NCBI GenBank assembly: GCA_000526575.1
Contig: JAGI01000002.1
Coordinates: 186,001-250,000, forward strand
Origin: Clostridium sp. 12(A)
GTDB taxonomy: Bacteria; Bacillota; Clostridia; Lachnospirales; Lachnospiraceae
Length of the DNA stretch: 64,000 bases
Direction: 5' to 3'
The position numbers and the translations under genes are program-made. Shown in pieces: positions 1 through 8,869 of the stretch. The notes under the pieces were generated by a model. That model was given only the letters and a program-made list of their open reading frames with translations. It did not search any database and was not told the origin of the DNA. Position 1 is the stretch's first letter; each line of letters starts with the position of its first letter.

Positions 1-1395
1 CATACCCTCATTGGGGAACTGGAGCGTTTGACTTCTGATATACAGGAACGAAGCTTTACGAAAAAACCTCGCATGAATGTAGACAGAGTTTTTTCCATAA
101 AGGGGTACGGGACGGTGGTAACAGGAACTCTTATGGAGGGAGTCATTAAGGTGAATGATGAGCTCACTGTTTATCCCCAGGGATTTTCTGCAAAAGTGCG
201 AAACCTTCAGGTTCATGACCACAGTGTGGAAGAAGCGTATGCGGGTCAGAGAACAGCCATTAACTTATCCGGGGTTTCCTTAGAAGAATTAAAACGAGGA
301 AACACGGTGGCTGCAAAAGACAGTGTATATGTAACAAATATCATCGATGTAAAGTTTCGCATCGTCCAGGATACCAAGTTCGAACTAAAGAGATTTTCCC
401 GTTTGAAGCTTTATGTAGGCTCATCGGAAGTACTTGCTAAAATCGTTCCGATTACACACAAAACAGTGAAATCAAAAGATGAGGGCTATGCCCAGATCAT
501 TTTGGATCACGATATTGTTGTATTAAAAGGAGACCGGTTCGTCTTACGAACCATAACCCCGGTAACCACCATAGGAGGCGGCATGATCATTGATCCCAAG
601 CCTCAGCGATATAAGAAATTTACAGAAGAATTAATAAGGTCTGTCAGTTTAAAGGATTCCTCTTCTGTAGATGAAATTATGGAAGAATACCTAAAAGGAC
701 ATCCTTTTTCGGTTCTGGAAGAAATCGCTTCATTTATCAATGGAGAAACGGTGGAAAAAGAGCTTAGTCATCTGATAGAAGAAGGAACTGTCATACAGAT
801 TGGAAAGCAGTATTTACATAAAGAATTCCTGATTCGGTTCCAATCCGGGGCCGAGTCCATATTGATGGACTATCATGAAAGCAATCCACTTAGAAGCGGG
901 ATGCCAAAGGCAGAGCTCCTTGATAAGTTTCATTTACCAAACAAAAAACAGGGAGAGATTCTACTGCAGTACCTGACGGAAGTAAAACGGTTAAAGCTGG
1001 AGCAAAATCTCGTATCCTTGTTCTATTTTAAGCCTGAGCTGACACAAAATCAGCAAAAAATAAAGGAAGATTTGTTAGGCAGGATACACTTAAGCGGTTA
1101 CTCGCTTATGACCATCTCAGAGCTTACGGAGAATAATAAAGATAGGCAGCAAGTGCTTGAATTTATGTTAAAGGAAGAATTACTCCTGTTCCCAGGTCAA
1201 TACATACTGGACCGAGGTCAATATGAGGGAGTAAGAGGGAAAGCCAAGGATCTATTCGATGAGAAGGGTATTATAAAGCTTTCGGATTTTAGGGATATGG
1301 TTGGAACCAGCCGAAAGTTTGCGTTAATACTATTGGAACGGTTTGACCAGGAAAAGTATACCAAACGCCAGGGAGAAGATCGAATCATCGTCTAA
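1..1395 (+). CDS. selB: Selenocysteine-specific elongation factor SelB (3' part; 5' end outside window)
   Basis: SelB carries Sec-tRNA to the ribosome at UGA codons followed by a SECIS hairpin. The frame is open from base 1, so the gene starts upstream; 464 residues are visible and the GTPase (G) domain is missing. The visible part opens with the EF-Tu-like domain 2 signature (RVFSIKGYGTVVTGTL) and a domain 3-like segment ending near GGGMIIDPKP. It then continues as a long C-terminal region of the size and character of the SelB winged-helix repeats that bind mRNA. A full SelB is about 630 residues, so roughly 170 are lost upstream. It lies directly ahead of two selenoprotein genes (grdA and the protein-B gene) and selA, which fits its role. 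The TTG at 28 is only an internal codon, not the start. Confidence 0.95.
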   Translation, partial: HTLIGELERLTSDIQERSFTKKPRMNVDRVFSIKGYGTVVTGTLMEGVIKVNDELTVYPQGFSAKVRNLQVHDHSVEEAYAGQRTAINLSGVSLEELKRGNTVAAKDSVYVTNIIDVKFRIVQDTKFELKRFSRLKLYVGSSEVLAKIVPITHKTVKSKDEGYAQIILDHDIVVLKGDRFVLRTITPVTTIGGGMIIDPKPQRYKKFTEELIRSVSLKDSSSVDEIMEEYLKGHPFSVLEEIASFINGETVEKELSHLIEEGTVIQIGKQYLHKEFLIRFQSGAESILMDYHESNPLRSGMPKAELLDKFHLPNKKQGEILLQYLTEVKRLKLEQNLVSLFYFKPELTQNQQKIKEDLLGRIHLSGYSLMTISELTENNKDRQQVLEFMLKEELLLFPGQYILDRGQYEGVRGKAKDLFDEKGIIKLSDFRDMVGTSRKFALILLERFDQEKYTKRQGEDRIIV

Positions 1396-1425
1396 AATAC
1401 AAATTCAAACAAATGGGGGTATCAA

Positions 1426-2355
1426 GTGAAAATTTATGATGTTGTAATCATTGGTGGGGGACCAGCCGGACTTTCAGCCGGTCTTTATGCAGGCAGAGCA
1501 AGGCTGAATGCTTTGCTCATTGAAAAAGAAAAGGATGGAGGACAGATTGTCATCACATCTGAGATCGAAAATTACCCAGGATGTCTTCCAGAGGAATCAG
1601 GAAGCTCCCTGGTAAAGAGAATGTCAAAGCAGGTAGAGACATTTGGAATTGAGAGAGCTGCAGACTGTGTGGAATCTGTAGATTTTACAAAGGATGTAAA
1701 AGTACTGCACGGCAAAAAAAGTGATTATTACGCCAAGACAGTCATTATAGCAACCGGAGCATTTCCAAGACCCATCGGCTGTGAGGGTGAAAAAGATTAC
1801 ATAGGAAAAGGTGTATCCTACTGCGCCACCTGTGATGGAAATTTCTTTGAAGATTTTGAAATTTATGTGGTGGGCGGGGGAGATACCGCAGTGGAAGAAG
1901 CAATCTATCTCACCAAGTTTGGACGTAAAGTCACCATTATCCATAGAAGAGACGAATTAAGAGCTGCAAAATCCATACAGGAAAAGGCATTCAAAAATAA
2001 GAAGATAGAATTTATGTGGGATACCGTGGTAAAAGAGATAGGCGGCGACGGTATGGTTCAAAGCATGACAGTTGAGAACTTAAAAAGCGGGGAGAAAAAA
2101 GAAATCGTAGCCGATGAAGAGGACGGCACCTTTGGTGTGTTTGGATTTATTGGTTATCTACCCCAGTCAAAGTGCTTTGAAGGAATATTGGATCTGGAGT
2201 ACGGCTACATAAAGACCAACGAAAATATGGAAACCAACATCCCAGGTGTGTATGCAGTGGGAGATATCAGAGTAAAAGAGTTGAGGCAGGTTGTTACAGC
2301 CTGTGCGGATGGTGCAATTGCAGCAGTCATGGCTGAAAAATATGTTTCAGAATAG
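1426..2355 (+). CDS. trxB: Thioredoxin reductase (NADPH-dependent, FAD)
   Basis: This gene feeds electrons from NAD(P)H to thioredoxin, the reductant of glycine/betaine reductase. It has an N-terminal FAD-binding GGGPAG motif at residues 10-15, the redox-active CATC at Cys133/Cys136, a second nucleotide-binding GGGDTA motif, and the C-terminal [12 protein letters not shown] motif. Length 309 is normal for the family. The start is GTG at 1426, preceded by a GGGGGT ribosome-binding site. It lies 30 bp after selB and 14 bp before trxA. The trxB-trxA-grd order is the classical arrangement in amino-acid-fermenting clostridia. Confidence 0.95.
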   Translation: MKIYDVVIIGGGPAGLSAGLYAGRARLNALLIEKEKDGGQIVITSEIENYPGCLPEESGSSLVKRMSKQVETFGIERAADCVESVDFTKDVKVLHGKKSDYYAKTVIIATGAFPRPIGCEGEKDYIGKGVSYCATCDGNFFEDFEIYVVGGGDTAVEEAIYLTKFGRKVTIIHRRDELRAAKSIQEKAFKNKKIEFMWDTVVKEIGGDGMVQSMTVENLKSGEKKEIVADEEDGTFGVFGFIGYLPQSKCFEGILDLEYGYIKTNENMETNIPGVYAVGDIRVKELRQVVTACADGAIAAVMAEKYVSE

Positions 2356-2369
2356 AAGGAGGAGTTACT

Positions 2370-2696
2370 ATGTTAATCGTTGATAAGGACACATTTGGAC
2401 CAGAGGTCTTAGAAGCAGACGGCTTTGTTTTTGTGGATTTTTTTGGAGATGGCTGTGAGCCGTGTAAGGCTCTTTTGCCTCATGTGGAAAAGCTGGCAGA
2501 GGAATATGGAGATAAGCTTAAATTTACAAAGCTAAATACCACAAAGGCCAGAAGACTTGCTATCTCACAAAAGATACTTGGCCTTCCTGTTATGGCAATT
2601 TACAAAGGCGGGGAAAAGGTGGAGGAGCTGGTCAAAGAAGATGCGACTCCAGACACCATAGAAGAAATGGTTAAAAAATACGCTTTAGCTGAATAA
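2370..2696 (+). CDS. trxA: Thioredoxin of the glycine/betaine reductase system
   Basis: A 108-residue thioredoxin fold protein whose active site is GCEPC (Cys29/Cys32) instead of the usual WCGPC. Variant active sites of this kind are typical of thioredoxins encoded with grd genes. The cis-proline region [12 protein letters not shown] is present. Its likely role is to reduce the selenoprotein A selenenylsulfide or oxidised intermediates after each turnover. It follows trxB by 14 bp with a GGAGG ribosome-binding site and is separated from grdA by a structured 113-bp gap. Confidence 0.93.
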   Translation: MLIVDKDTFGPEVLEADGFVFVDFFGDGCEPCKALLPHVEKLAEEYGDKLKFTKLNTTKARRLAISQKILGLPVMAIYKGGEKVEELVKEDATPDTIEEMVKKYALAE

Positions 2697-2706
2697 CGGC
2701 TGGAAA

Positions 2707-2752
2707 AGCAAACATTGGTAATAGCGCAAGATCCCTGAGTGGGCTGTTTGCT
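2707..2752 (+). other. Stem-loop between trxA and grdA
   Basis: AGCAAACA at 2707-2714 pairs perfectly with TGTTTGCT at 2745-2752 around a 30-nt loop that itself contains CCC/GGG. No T-run follows, so it is not a standard terminator. It may set mRNA stability or processing ahead of the highly expressed grdA. Function is inferred only. Confidence 0.45.
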
Positions 2753-2812
2753 ATGCATGGAGCTTCCCCAGGTGATCTTTCGTTAATATAAAAAATATAA
2801 GGAGGAATTATG

Positions 2813-3277
2813 ATGCTTAGAGACAAAAAAGCCATCATTATCGGTGACAGAGACGGCATTCCCGGCCCAGCCATTGAAGAGTGTGTAAAAACAGCTGGCG
2901 CAGAAGTAGTATTCTCATCAACAGAATGCTTTGTCTGAACGGCCGCGGGTGCTATGGATCTTGAGAATCAAAAGAGGGTAAAAGCATTAGCAGAACAGTA
3001 TGGACCTGAAAATATTATTGTTATTTTAGGTGCCGCAGAAGGTGAGGCTGCTGGCCTTGCTGCTGAGACTGTTACTGCAGGAGACCCTACTTATGCAGGA
3101 CCTTTAGCAGGAGTCCAGTTGGGACTAAAAGTATATCATGCCTGTGAGCCAGAAGTAAAAGACGAAGTAGACAGCAGTGTTTATGACGAGCAGATCAGTA
3201 TGATGGAAATGGTTTTAGATGTAGATGATATCATAAAGGAAATGTCGACAATAAGAGACGAGTATTGTAAATACTAG
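2813..3277 (+). CDS. grdA: Glycine/sarcosine/betaine reductase selenoprotein A (UGA read as Sec)
   Basis: GrdA is the small selenoprotein that takes the carboxymethyl group from protein B as a Se-carboxymethyl intermediate and passes it to protein C. The reading frame runs through an in-frame TGA at 2936-2938, which encodes Sec42 in the family signature [17 protein letters not shown]. Upstream of the TGA the sequence [16 protein letters not shown] is also a GrdA signature. Total length is 154 residues, as expected. Two consecutive ATGs occur (2810 and 2813); 2813 is chosen because it sits 7 nt from GGAGG (2801-2805). A plain ORF finder would miss the first 47 codons and start at 2954. I could not assign a convincing SECIS hairpin just after this UGA by eye. 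Confidence 0.96.
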
Positions 3278-3291
3278 TATCTTCTCTTTAC

Positions 3292-3344
3292 AGATCAATT
3301 CTTGTGAAATGGTATAAGGAACAACATTTTACAGGAATTGATTT
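3292..3344 (+). other. Long hairpin between grdA and grdC
   Basis: Bases 3294-3311 pair without interruption with 3325-3342: 18 pairs, two of them G-U, loop 13 nt. It can be extended by two pairs at the base. There is no U-run after the stem and the grdC ribosome-binding site (AGGAGG, about 3351-3356) lies just beyond, so it looks like an mRNA-stabilising or processing hairpin rather than a terminator. It could give grdA more transcript or more stable transcript than grdC. Confidence 0.6.
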
Positions 3345-3361
3345 ATTATTAGGAGGCAAAT

Positions 3362-4900
3362 ATGTACAGTGTCTTAAAGGGAGCAAGTTATATTCTTGCT
3401 CATACGCCGGATATGGTCATTCACAATGGCACGACACAAACTACGCAAAGAACCATTGATCCGGAATCTGAATATTTAAAAAACCTGGATAAGAGCCTGC
3501 GCACCTATGAAGAGTGTAAGGCGTATCTACCCAATCAGACCTATATTGGAAACATGACGCCACAGGAGCTGGCAGGATACGAGCAGCCATGGTTTTTGCA
3601 GAAGTCTGAACACACAGAAAGAGAAGGTAAATTCGGAGAAATCATGCCGGAAGATGAGTTCATCGGCCTGATTGCCATATGTGACGTATTTGACCTGGTA
3701 AAATTAGAATTGGATTTTGCCAATTCTGTAAGGTCTAAATTGGAATCACACAGCCTTATGAATCCAGCCCTATTAAAAGCCCTTGAAAAAGGAATTGCAT
3801 TGCCTGAGGTTTTACAGTTAATTCAGGATACCCATGCAGAAACCTTGTATTTTGAAGGCAAAATAGTTGGCTGTATAAAAGCTGCCCATGATATTGACCA
3901 ATCGCTTTCTGCCCACGTCATTTTTGAGAATCTTGTTTCAAAAGCATCATGTGTTTTATCCTTATTACATCTCATCAGCAAAACAGGAGTAAATGCAGAA
4001 GAGATTGATTACGTTATTGAGTGCTCGGAAGAAGCATGCGGTGATATGAATCAGAGAGGCGGAGGTAACTTTGCAAAAGCTGCTTCCGAAATAGCAGGTC
4101 TTGTGAATGCAACCGGCTCTGATGTAAGAGGTTTCTGCGCAGGCCCGGCCCATGCGCTTTTACATGCCGCTGCCCTTGTGAAATCCGGAACCTTTAAACA
4201 TGTGGTTGTTGCCGCTGGCGGTTCTACCGCTAAGCTTGGCATGAACGGAAAAGATCATGTAAACAAAAATATGCCCATACTGGAAGATTGCGTTGCCGGG
4301 TTTGCTGTGTTAGTTAGTACTAACGATGGCGTGAGTCCGGAAATCAACAGTGATATTGTAGGAAGGCATACGGTAGGAACCGGTTCCTCTCCTCAAAATG
4401 TCATCTCATCCCTGACCGCGATTCCTCTGGAAAAGGTAGGTCTTAAATTATCAGATATTGATAAGTACTCCGTGGAAATGCAGAACCCGGATATTACAAA
4501 GCCCGCTGGAGCAGGCAATGTACCGGAAGCCAATTATAAAATGATTGGGGCACTTGCAGCCATGCGAAAAGAAATTGAAAAGTCACAGCTTGCAGATTTT
4601 GTTACCGATCATGGACTGGTTGGCTGGGCACCTACTCAGGGACATATCCCATCAGGTGTTCCCTACCTTGGATTTGCCAGACAGGAACTGATGGATAAAA
4701 AGCTTAACAGAGTCATGATGATCGGAAAAGGCAGTCTGTTTCTTGGCAGAATGACCAACTTATTTGATGGAGTATCTTTTATCCTTCAACAAAACAGTGG
4801 TGCCGGAGAAGACGAGTCTGTTTCAGAAGCCAGCGTCAGAAAGCTGATTGCTGATTCCTTAAAGGACTTTGCAAAGCACCTTCAGGGTGATGAGGGGTGA
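3362..4900 (+). CDS. grdC: Glycine/sarcosine/betaine reductase protein C, beta subunit
   Basis: GrdC is the large subunit of protein C. It receives the acetyl moiety as a thioester from selenoprotein A and, with GrdD, releases it as acetyl phosphate. The 512-residue product begins MYSVLKGASYILAHTPDM, typical of GrdC, and has a thiolase/KAS III-like core with a Cys-containing segment (VIECSEEACGDMNQRGGGN) and GAGNVPEANYKMIGALAA near the C-terminus. The start ATG has an AGGAGG ribosome-binding site. It is followed after 4 bp by grdD, so the two subunits are probably translationally coupled. Confidence 0.95.
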   Translation: MYSVLKGASYILAHTPDMVIHNGTTQTTQRTIDPESEYLKNLDKSLRTYEECKAYLPNQTYIGNMTPQELAGYEQPWFLQKSEHTEREGKFGEIMPEDEFIGLIAICDVFDLVKLELDFANSVRSKLESHSLMNPALLKALEKGIALPEVLQLIQDTHAETLYFEGKIVGCIKAAHDIDQSLSAHVIFENLVSKASCVLSLLHLISKTGVNAEEIDYVIECSEEACGDMNQRGGGNFAKAASEIAGLVNATGSDVRGFCAGPAHALLHAAALVKSGTFKHVVVAAGGSTAKLGMNGKDHVNKNMPILEDCVAGFAVLVSTNDGVSPEINSDIVGRHTVGTGSSPQNVISSLTAIPLEKVGLKLSDIDKYSVEMQNPDITKPAGAGNVPEANYKMIGALAAMRKEIEKSQLADFVTDHGLVGWAPTQGHIPSGVPYLGFARQELMDKKLNRVMMIGKGSLFLGRMTNLFDGVSFILQQNSGAGEDESVSEASVRKLIADSLKDFAKHLQGDEG

Positions 4901-4904
4901 ACCT

Positions 4905-6065
4905 ATGTCTGATAAGAAAATGAAAAAAATAGTCGCTGAGACCTTTCTTGATCTGGCACATATGCTGGAAACCGGACAGTCAGGTAAAAAGATACCCATA
5001 GCAGTTACGGCCATTGGCAGTGAGCATGGGGAAGAGACTATTTACAGCGCAGCCCTGGAAGCTGCTAAAAAAGGAATTACTGTAAAGGTGATTGGAACCA
5101 GAGACGTAAAAGCAGAGAATTTAGAGTCCGTTCTCGTTTCTTCCGAAGAGGAGGGACATAAAAAAATGGATGAAATGCTCTCAAACAAAGAAGTCTATGG
5201 GGCAGTTACCATGCATTATCCATTTCCAATCGGAGTATCAACGGTTGGCCGGGTGATTACACCGGCAGCTGGAAGAAAGATGTATCTGGCGACGACAACA
5301 GGAACCTCATCGGTCAACCGGGTAGAGGGAATGATAAAAAATGCCATTTACGGTATCGTTACGGCCAAAGCCTGCGGAGTGAGTGAGCCTTTGGTTGGAA
5401 TCTTAAATGTGGATGGGGCTCGTCAGACAGAAATTGCTCTTCAGAAACTGAAAGAAAATGGATACGATATCCGTTTTGCTTCCTCTGGAAGAAGCGATGG
5501 CGGTATGATTATGCGTGGAAATGATTTATTGACAGCCTCTGCCGATGTCATGGTTATGGATTCCTTAACCGGCAACGTACTGTCTAAGCTTTTGTCTGCC
5601 TACACCACAGGAGGGAAATATGAATCTCTTGGCTACGGCTATGGCCCTGGCATTGGAGAGGGTTTTGAGAAGCTGATCATGATCGTATCCAGAGCATCGG
5701 GAGTTCCTGTGATTGAAGGTGCTGTTGAATTTGCCAGAGAGATGCTCTTAGGAGAGTATCAGAAGGTATTATCAGAAGAATTTAAAAAAGCAAGAAAGGC
5801 AGGACTGGATGATATCCTGCTTGAGCTTAAATCAGGAAAACGGGAAGAGTCAGCCGATGCCATAAAGGCACCACCAAAGGAAGTCGTAACAGAAGAGATT
5901 CTGGGCATTGAAATTATGGACCTTGAAGATGCGGTTACCTGCTTGTGGGGAGCGGGTATCTATGCAGAGAGCGGTATGGGCTGTACAGGACCTGTGGTGC
6001 TTGTTGGGGAACACAATCTGGAACAGGCAAGAACAATTCTAAGCCAGAAAAAATTTATTGGCTGA
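4905..6065 (+). CDS. grdD: Glycine/sarcosine/betaine reductase protein C, alpha subunit
   Basis: GrdD is the smaller subunit of protein C; it performs the phosphorolysis that yields acetyl phosphate and belongs to the PlsX/phosphotransacetylase-like superfamily. The product is 386 residues from the ATG at 4905. An upstream in-frame codon at 4869 would overlap grdC, but GAGGGGTG at 4892-4899 places initiation at 4905. Visible family segments are AVTAIGSEHGEE near the N-terminus, VGILNVDGARQTE in the middle and AESGMGCTGPVVLV at the C-terminus, the last with a conserved Cys. It is 26 bp upstream of selA. Confidence 0.95.
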   Translation: MSDKKMKKIVAETFLDLAHMLETGQSGKKIPIAVTAIGSEHGEETIYSAALEAAKKGITVKVIGTRDVKAENLESVLVSSEEEGHKKMDEMLSNKEVYGAVTMHYPFPIGVSTVGRVITPAAGRKMYLATTTGTSSVNRVEGMIKNAIYGIVTAKACGVSEPLVGILNVDGARQTEIALQKLKENGYDIRFASSGRSDGGMIMRGNDLLTASADVMVMDSLTGNVLSKLLSAYTTGGKYESLGYGYGPGIGEGFEKLIMIVSRASGVPVIEGAVEFAREMLLGEYQKVLSEEFKKARKAGLDDILLELKSGKREESADAIKAPPKEVVTEEILGIEIMDLEDAVTCLWGAGIYAESGMGCTGPVVLVGEHNLEQARTILSQKKFIG

Positions 6066-6091
6066 GATACATTTCTTTAAAGGATGATGGA

Positions 6092-7471
6092 ATGACCGAT
6101 AAAAACAGTCTTATGAGACAACTGCCAAAGGTAGATGAAATAATACGTTGTATGATCATAGAGCGAGCCGTAAAAGCACCGGAAGTTTTGATAAAGCTGG
6201 CTGTTAAAAAAGAGATAGATTCAGAAAGAGAAAAAATAGTAACGGGAGAATCCACCGGGTGCACTCGTGACGTTTTGCTGGACCGGATTGAAGATGAGAT
6301 CAAAAGGCAGAATCAGCCTCATTTAAAAAGGGTGATCAATGCCACTGGAATCGTGCTTCATACAAATCTGGGAAGAGCAAAGCTTGCCCAGGAAGTTTCT
6401 GATCAAATGAAAGAAATTGGCGGTTATTATTCCAATCTGGAGTATGATCTGGAAGCTGGGGAAAGAGGGTCAAGGTATGCCCATGTGGAACAGCTTCTTA
6501 CTTTTTTAACCGGTGCTGAGGCGGCTTTGGTCGTAAATAACAATGCAGCTGCCGTATTTTTAATCCTAAATTCTCTGGTAAGGGAAAAAGAGGTAATTGT
6601 CTCAAGAGGGGAACTGGTAGAAATCGGCGGCTCTTTTCGGGTACCTGAAATTATGAAGGCCAGCGGCTGTACTCTGGTAGAGGTGGGAACTACCAATAAG
6701 ACTCACGAATCCGATTATGTGAATGGTATCAGTGAACATACAGGTGCGCTCTTAAAAGTCCATACCAGTAACTATAAGATCATTGGTTTTACGAAAGAGG
6801 TTTCAATCGAAGGGCTGAAAGCAATCGGTGCCAGGCATCAGCTTCCAGTTATATATGATATGGGCTCCGGTCTGATGATGGATTTAAAAGCTCATGGAAT
6901 CGGAGAAGAGCCAACGGTAAAACAGTGTCTTTTCGATGGTGCCGATGTGGTCTGCTTTAGCGGAGATAAGCTGCTTGGAGGTCCCCAGGCTGGAATCATA
7001 GTTGGAAGTAAGGAATACATCGGCAAAATGAAGAAAAACCATCTTCTTCGGGCGCTGAGAATTGATAAGCTTACGTTAACCGCCCTGGAGCTTACGTTAA
7101 GAGAGTACTTAGACGAAGAGAAAGCAATGAAAACGATACCAACCTTACATATGATCATGGAGCCATTGGAACGTCTGGAGGAGAAGGCCCGGTTGTTTTT
7201 AAAGTTACTGAATCCGTGTCAGGAAGCAGAATATGAAGTGGTAAAAACCCAGAGTCAGATTGGCGGAGGGTCTATGCCGGGAGTCTGCCTTGATTCTTAT
7301 GCTGTCAGTGTATACCGAACAGAAATTTCAGAAGGAATGCTGGAACGTATGCTCAGAGAGAATTCCATCCCCATTGTAACAAGGATATATAAAAACAAAG
7401 TGCTGTTTGATGTACGAACCATGAGCGAAGAAGACATTCAGACAGCAGCAGATTTTTTAAATCAATTATAA
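6092..7471 (+). CDS. selA: L-seryl-tRNA(Sec) selenium transferase
   Basis: This PLP enzyme converts Ser-tRNA(Sec) to Sec-tRNA(Sec) using selenophosphate. The family motif HTNLGRA lies in the N-terminal part, and the PLP lysine is K293 in SGDKLLGGPQAG, matching the usual K295 position. Length is 459 residues from the ATG at 6092 with AAAGGA upstream; the open frame extends back into grdD but that part does not resemble SelA. Its position inside the reductase operon ties Sec synthesis to reductase expression. selD and selC are not in the window. Confidence 0.95.
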   Translation: MTDKNSLMRQLPKVDEIIRCMIIERAVKAPEVLIKLAVKKEIDSEREKIVTGESTGCTRDVLLDRIEDEIKRQNQPHLKRVINATGIVLHTNLGRAKLAQEVSDQMKEIGGYYSNLEYDLEAGERGSRYAHVEQLLTFLTGAEAALVVNNNAAAVFLILNSLVREKEVIVSRGELVEIGGSFRVPEIMKASGCTLVEVGTTNKTHESDYVNGISEHTGALLKVHTSNYKIIGFTKEVSIEGLKAIGARHQLPVIYDMGSGLMMDLKAHGIGEEPTVKQCLFDGADVVCFSGDKLLGGPQAGIIVGSKEYIGKMKKNHLLRALRIDKLTLTALELTLREYLDEEKAMKTIPTLHMIMEPLERLEEKARLFLKLLNPCQEAEYEVVKTQSQIGGGSMPGVCLDSYAVSVYRTEISEGMLERMLRENSIPIVTRIYKNKVLFDVRTMSEEDIQTAADFLNQL

Positions 7472-7530
7472 GGACTTAATCTGCATGAAAAGAATGCAAG
7501 TTTGTCTTAGAATTTGAAAGGAGACACCCA

Positions 7531-8856
7531 ATGAAGTTGGAATTAGGCAATTTTTATGTAAAAGATATTTGCTTTGGTGATAAAACTTCTTTAAAAGATG
7601 GGATTCTTACGGTGAACAAAGAGGAGGCTCTTTCGGTCATAAAGGAAGATGAGCATATTACAGAAGCAGACCTTTATATTGTATCACCTGGGGACATGGT
7701 CCGTCTCGTTCCGGTAAAGGAGGCAATCGAGCCACGGTACCGCGTTGGAGGAGGTCCTGTTTTCCCAGGTGTGACCGGAGATCTTATGCAGGCCGGTGAT
7801 GGTACCACATACGCTTTAAAGGATATGAGCGTCTTAGTGGTTGGAAAACACTACGGCGGATTCCAGGATGGGCTCATTGATATGGGCGGAGAGGGTGCCA
7901 AATACACATACTACTCCCAGTTAAAGAACCTGGTCCTGGTTGCTGACAGCGATGAAACCTTTGAACAGAGAGAGCAGCAGAAAAAGAACCGTGCCTTGCG
8001 GTGGGCAGGTATGCGCCTGGCTGAATACATTGGTGCAGTCACAAAGGACTTAACGCCGGATGAGGTAGAAACCTTTGAACTGGAACCGGTGACGAAAAGA
8101 AGCAAGGAAGTAAATGAGCTTCCAAGCGTTGTTTTAGTGCTTCAGCCTCAGTCCCAGATGGAAGAGGGCGGTTATAACGATTTGAATTACGGCTGGGATA
8201 CCAACCGGATGCTACCCACCTTTATGCACCCCAATGAGGTGTTAGACGGAGCGATGATCAGCGGTTCCTTTATGCCATGCTCCTCCAAGTGGTCTACCTA
8301 TGATTTTCAGAATCTCCCCATGATCCGCAGGCTTTACAGAGAGCATGGAAAAACAATTAATTTCCTTGGAGTCATTATGTCAAACTTAAATGTGGCTCTT
8401 GACCAGAAAGACAGAGCTGCCTTATTTGTGGCTCAGATGGCAAAATCCCTGGGAGCAGATTCTGCAATTGTAGCAGAAGAAGGCTATGGCAACCCGGATG
8501 CAGACTTTACAGGCTGTATTGTAGCTTTGGAAAATGCCAATGTAAAGACCGTAGGTCTTACCAATGAATGTACCGGTCGAGACGGGGCCAGCCAGCCTCT
8601 CGTATCTTTAGATGAAAAAGAGAATGCAATTGTATCCTGCGGAAATGTTTCCACGCTCATCCGTCTGCCAAGGATGGAGACCGTATTAGGTGAACTGGAG
8701 GCCCTGGCAAGAGATGGAATGTCAGGAGGCTGGTCCAACGATGAAATCCTGGGAGCCTCCGTAAAAGAGGATGGTTCTATTATCATGGAGAATAATGCGA
8801 TGTTCTGCGGAGATCAGGTCGTTGGCTGGTCAACAAAGACAATGGCAGAATTTTAA
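7531..8856 (+). CDS. grdI: Glycine/betaine reductase protein B proprotein (GrdE/GrdI type), probably betaine-specific
   Basis: The protein-B proprotein is cut autocatalytically at an internal Cys into two subunits, the new N-terminus becoming a pyruvoyl group that binds the amine substrate. The 441-residue product shows the family start MKLELGNFYVKDICFGDKT and the segment YRVGGGPVFPGVTGD. By family size (products of about 25 and 22 kDa) the best candidate for the processed residue is Cys250 in SGSFMPCSSKW; Cys347 in TNECTGRDG is conserved-looking but would give too small a fragment. Glycine (GrdE) and betaine (GrdI) versions are close. The adjoining BCCT transporter and the placement after selA instead of before grdA favour betaine. 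The family call is firm, the substrate is not. Confidence 0.88.
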   Translation: MKLELGNFYVKDICFGDKTSLKDGILTVNKEEALSVIKEDEHITEADLYIVSPGDMVRLVPVKEAIEPRYRVGGGPVFPGVTGDLMQAGDGTTYALKDMSVLVVGKHYGGFQDGLIDMGGEGAKYTYYSQLKNLVLVADSDETFEQREQQKKNRALRWAGMRLAEYIGAVTKDLTPDEVETFELEPVTKRSKEVNELPSVVLVLQPQSQMEEGGYNDLNYGWDTNRMLPTFMHPNEVLDGAMISGSFMPCSSKWSTYDFQNLPMIRRLYREHGKTINFLGVIMSNLNVALDQKDRAALFVAQMAKSLGADSAIVAEEGYGNPDADFTGCIVALENANVKTVGLTNECTGRDGASQPLVSLDEKENAIVSCGNVSTLIRLPRMETVLGELEALARDGMSGGWSNDEILGASVKEDGSIIMENNAMFCGDQVVGWSTKTMAEF

Positions 8857-8869
8857 AGGAGGGAAAAAG

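Noticed and set aside
28-30. TTG as start of the first gene
   Set aside because: The frame is open back to base 1 and the protein starts within SelB domain 2; the gene is cut by the window edge.
1624-1944. Minus-strand ORF opposite trxB
   Set aside because: It lies wholly inside trxB, has no ribosome-binding site and no family features; a reverse-frame shadow.
2936-2938. grdA as a pseudogene broken by a nonsense codon
   Set aside because: The UGA sits exactly at the conserved Sec position, with matching GrdA sequence on both sides and selA/selB in the same operon.
6055-6303. Minus-strand ORF over the grdD-selA junction
   Set aside because: Antisense to the conserved N-terminus of SelA; no independent support.
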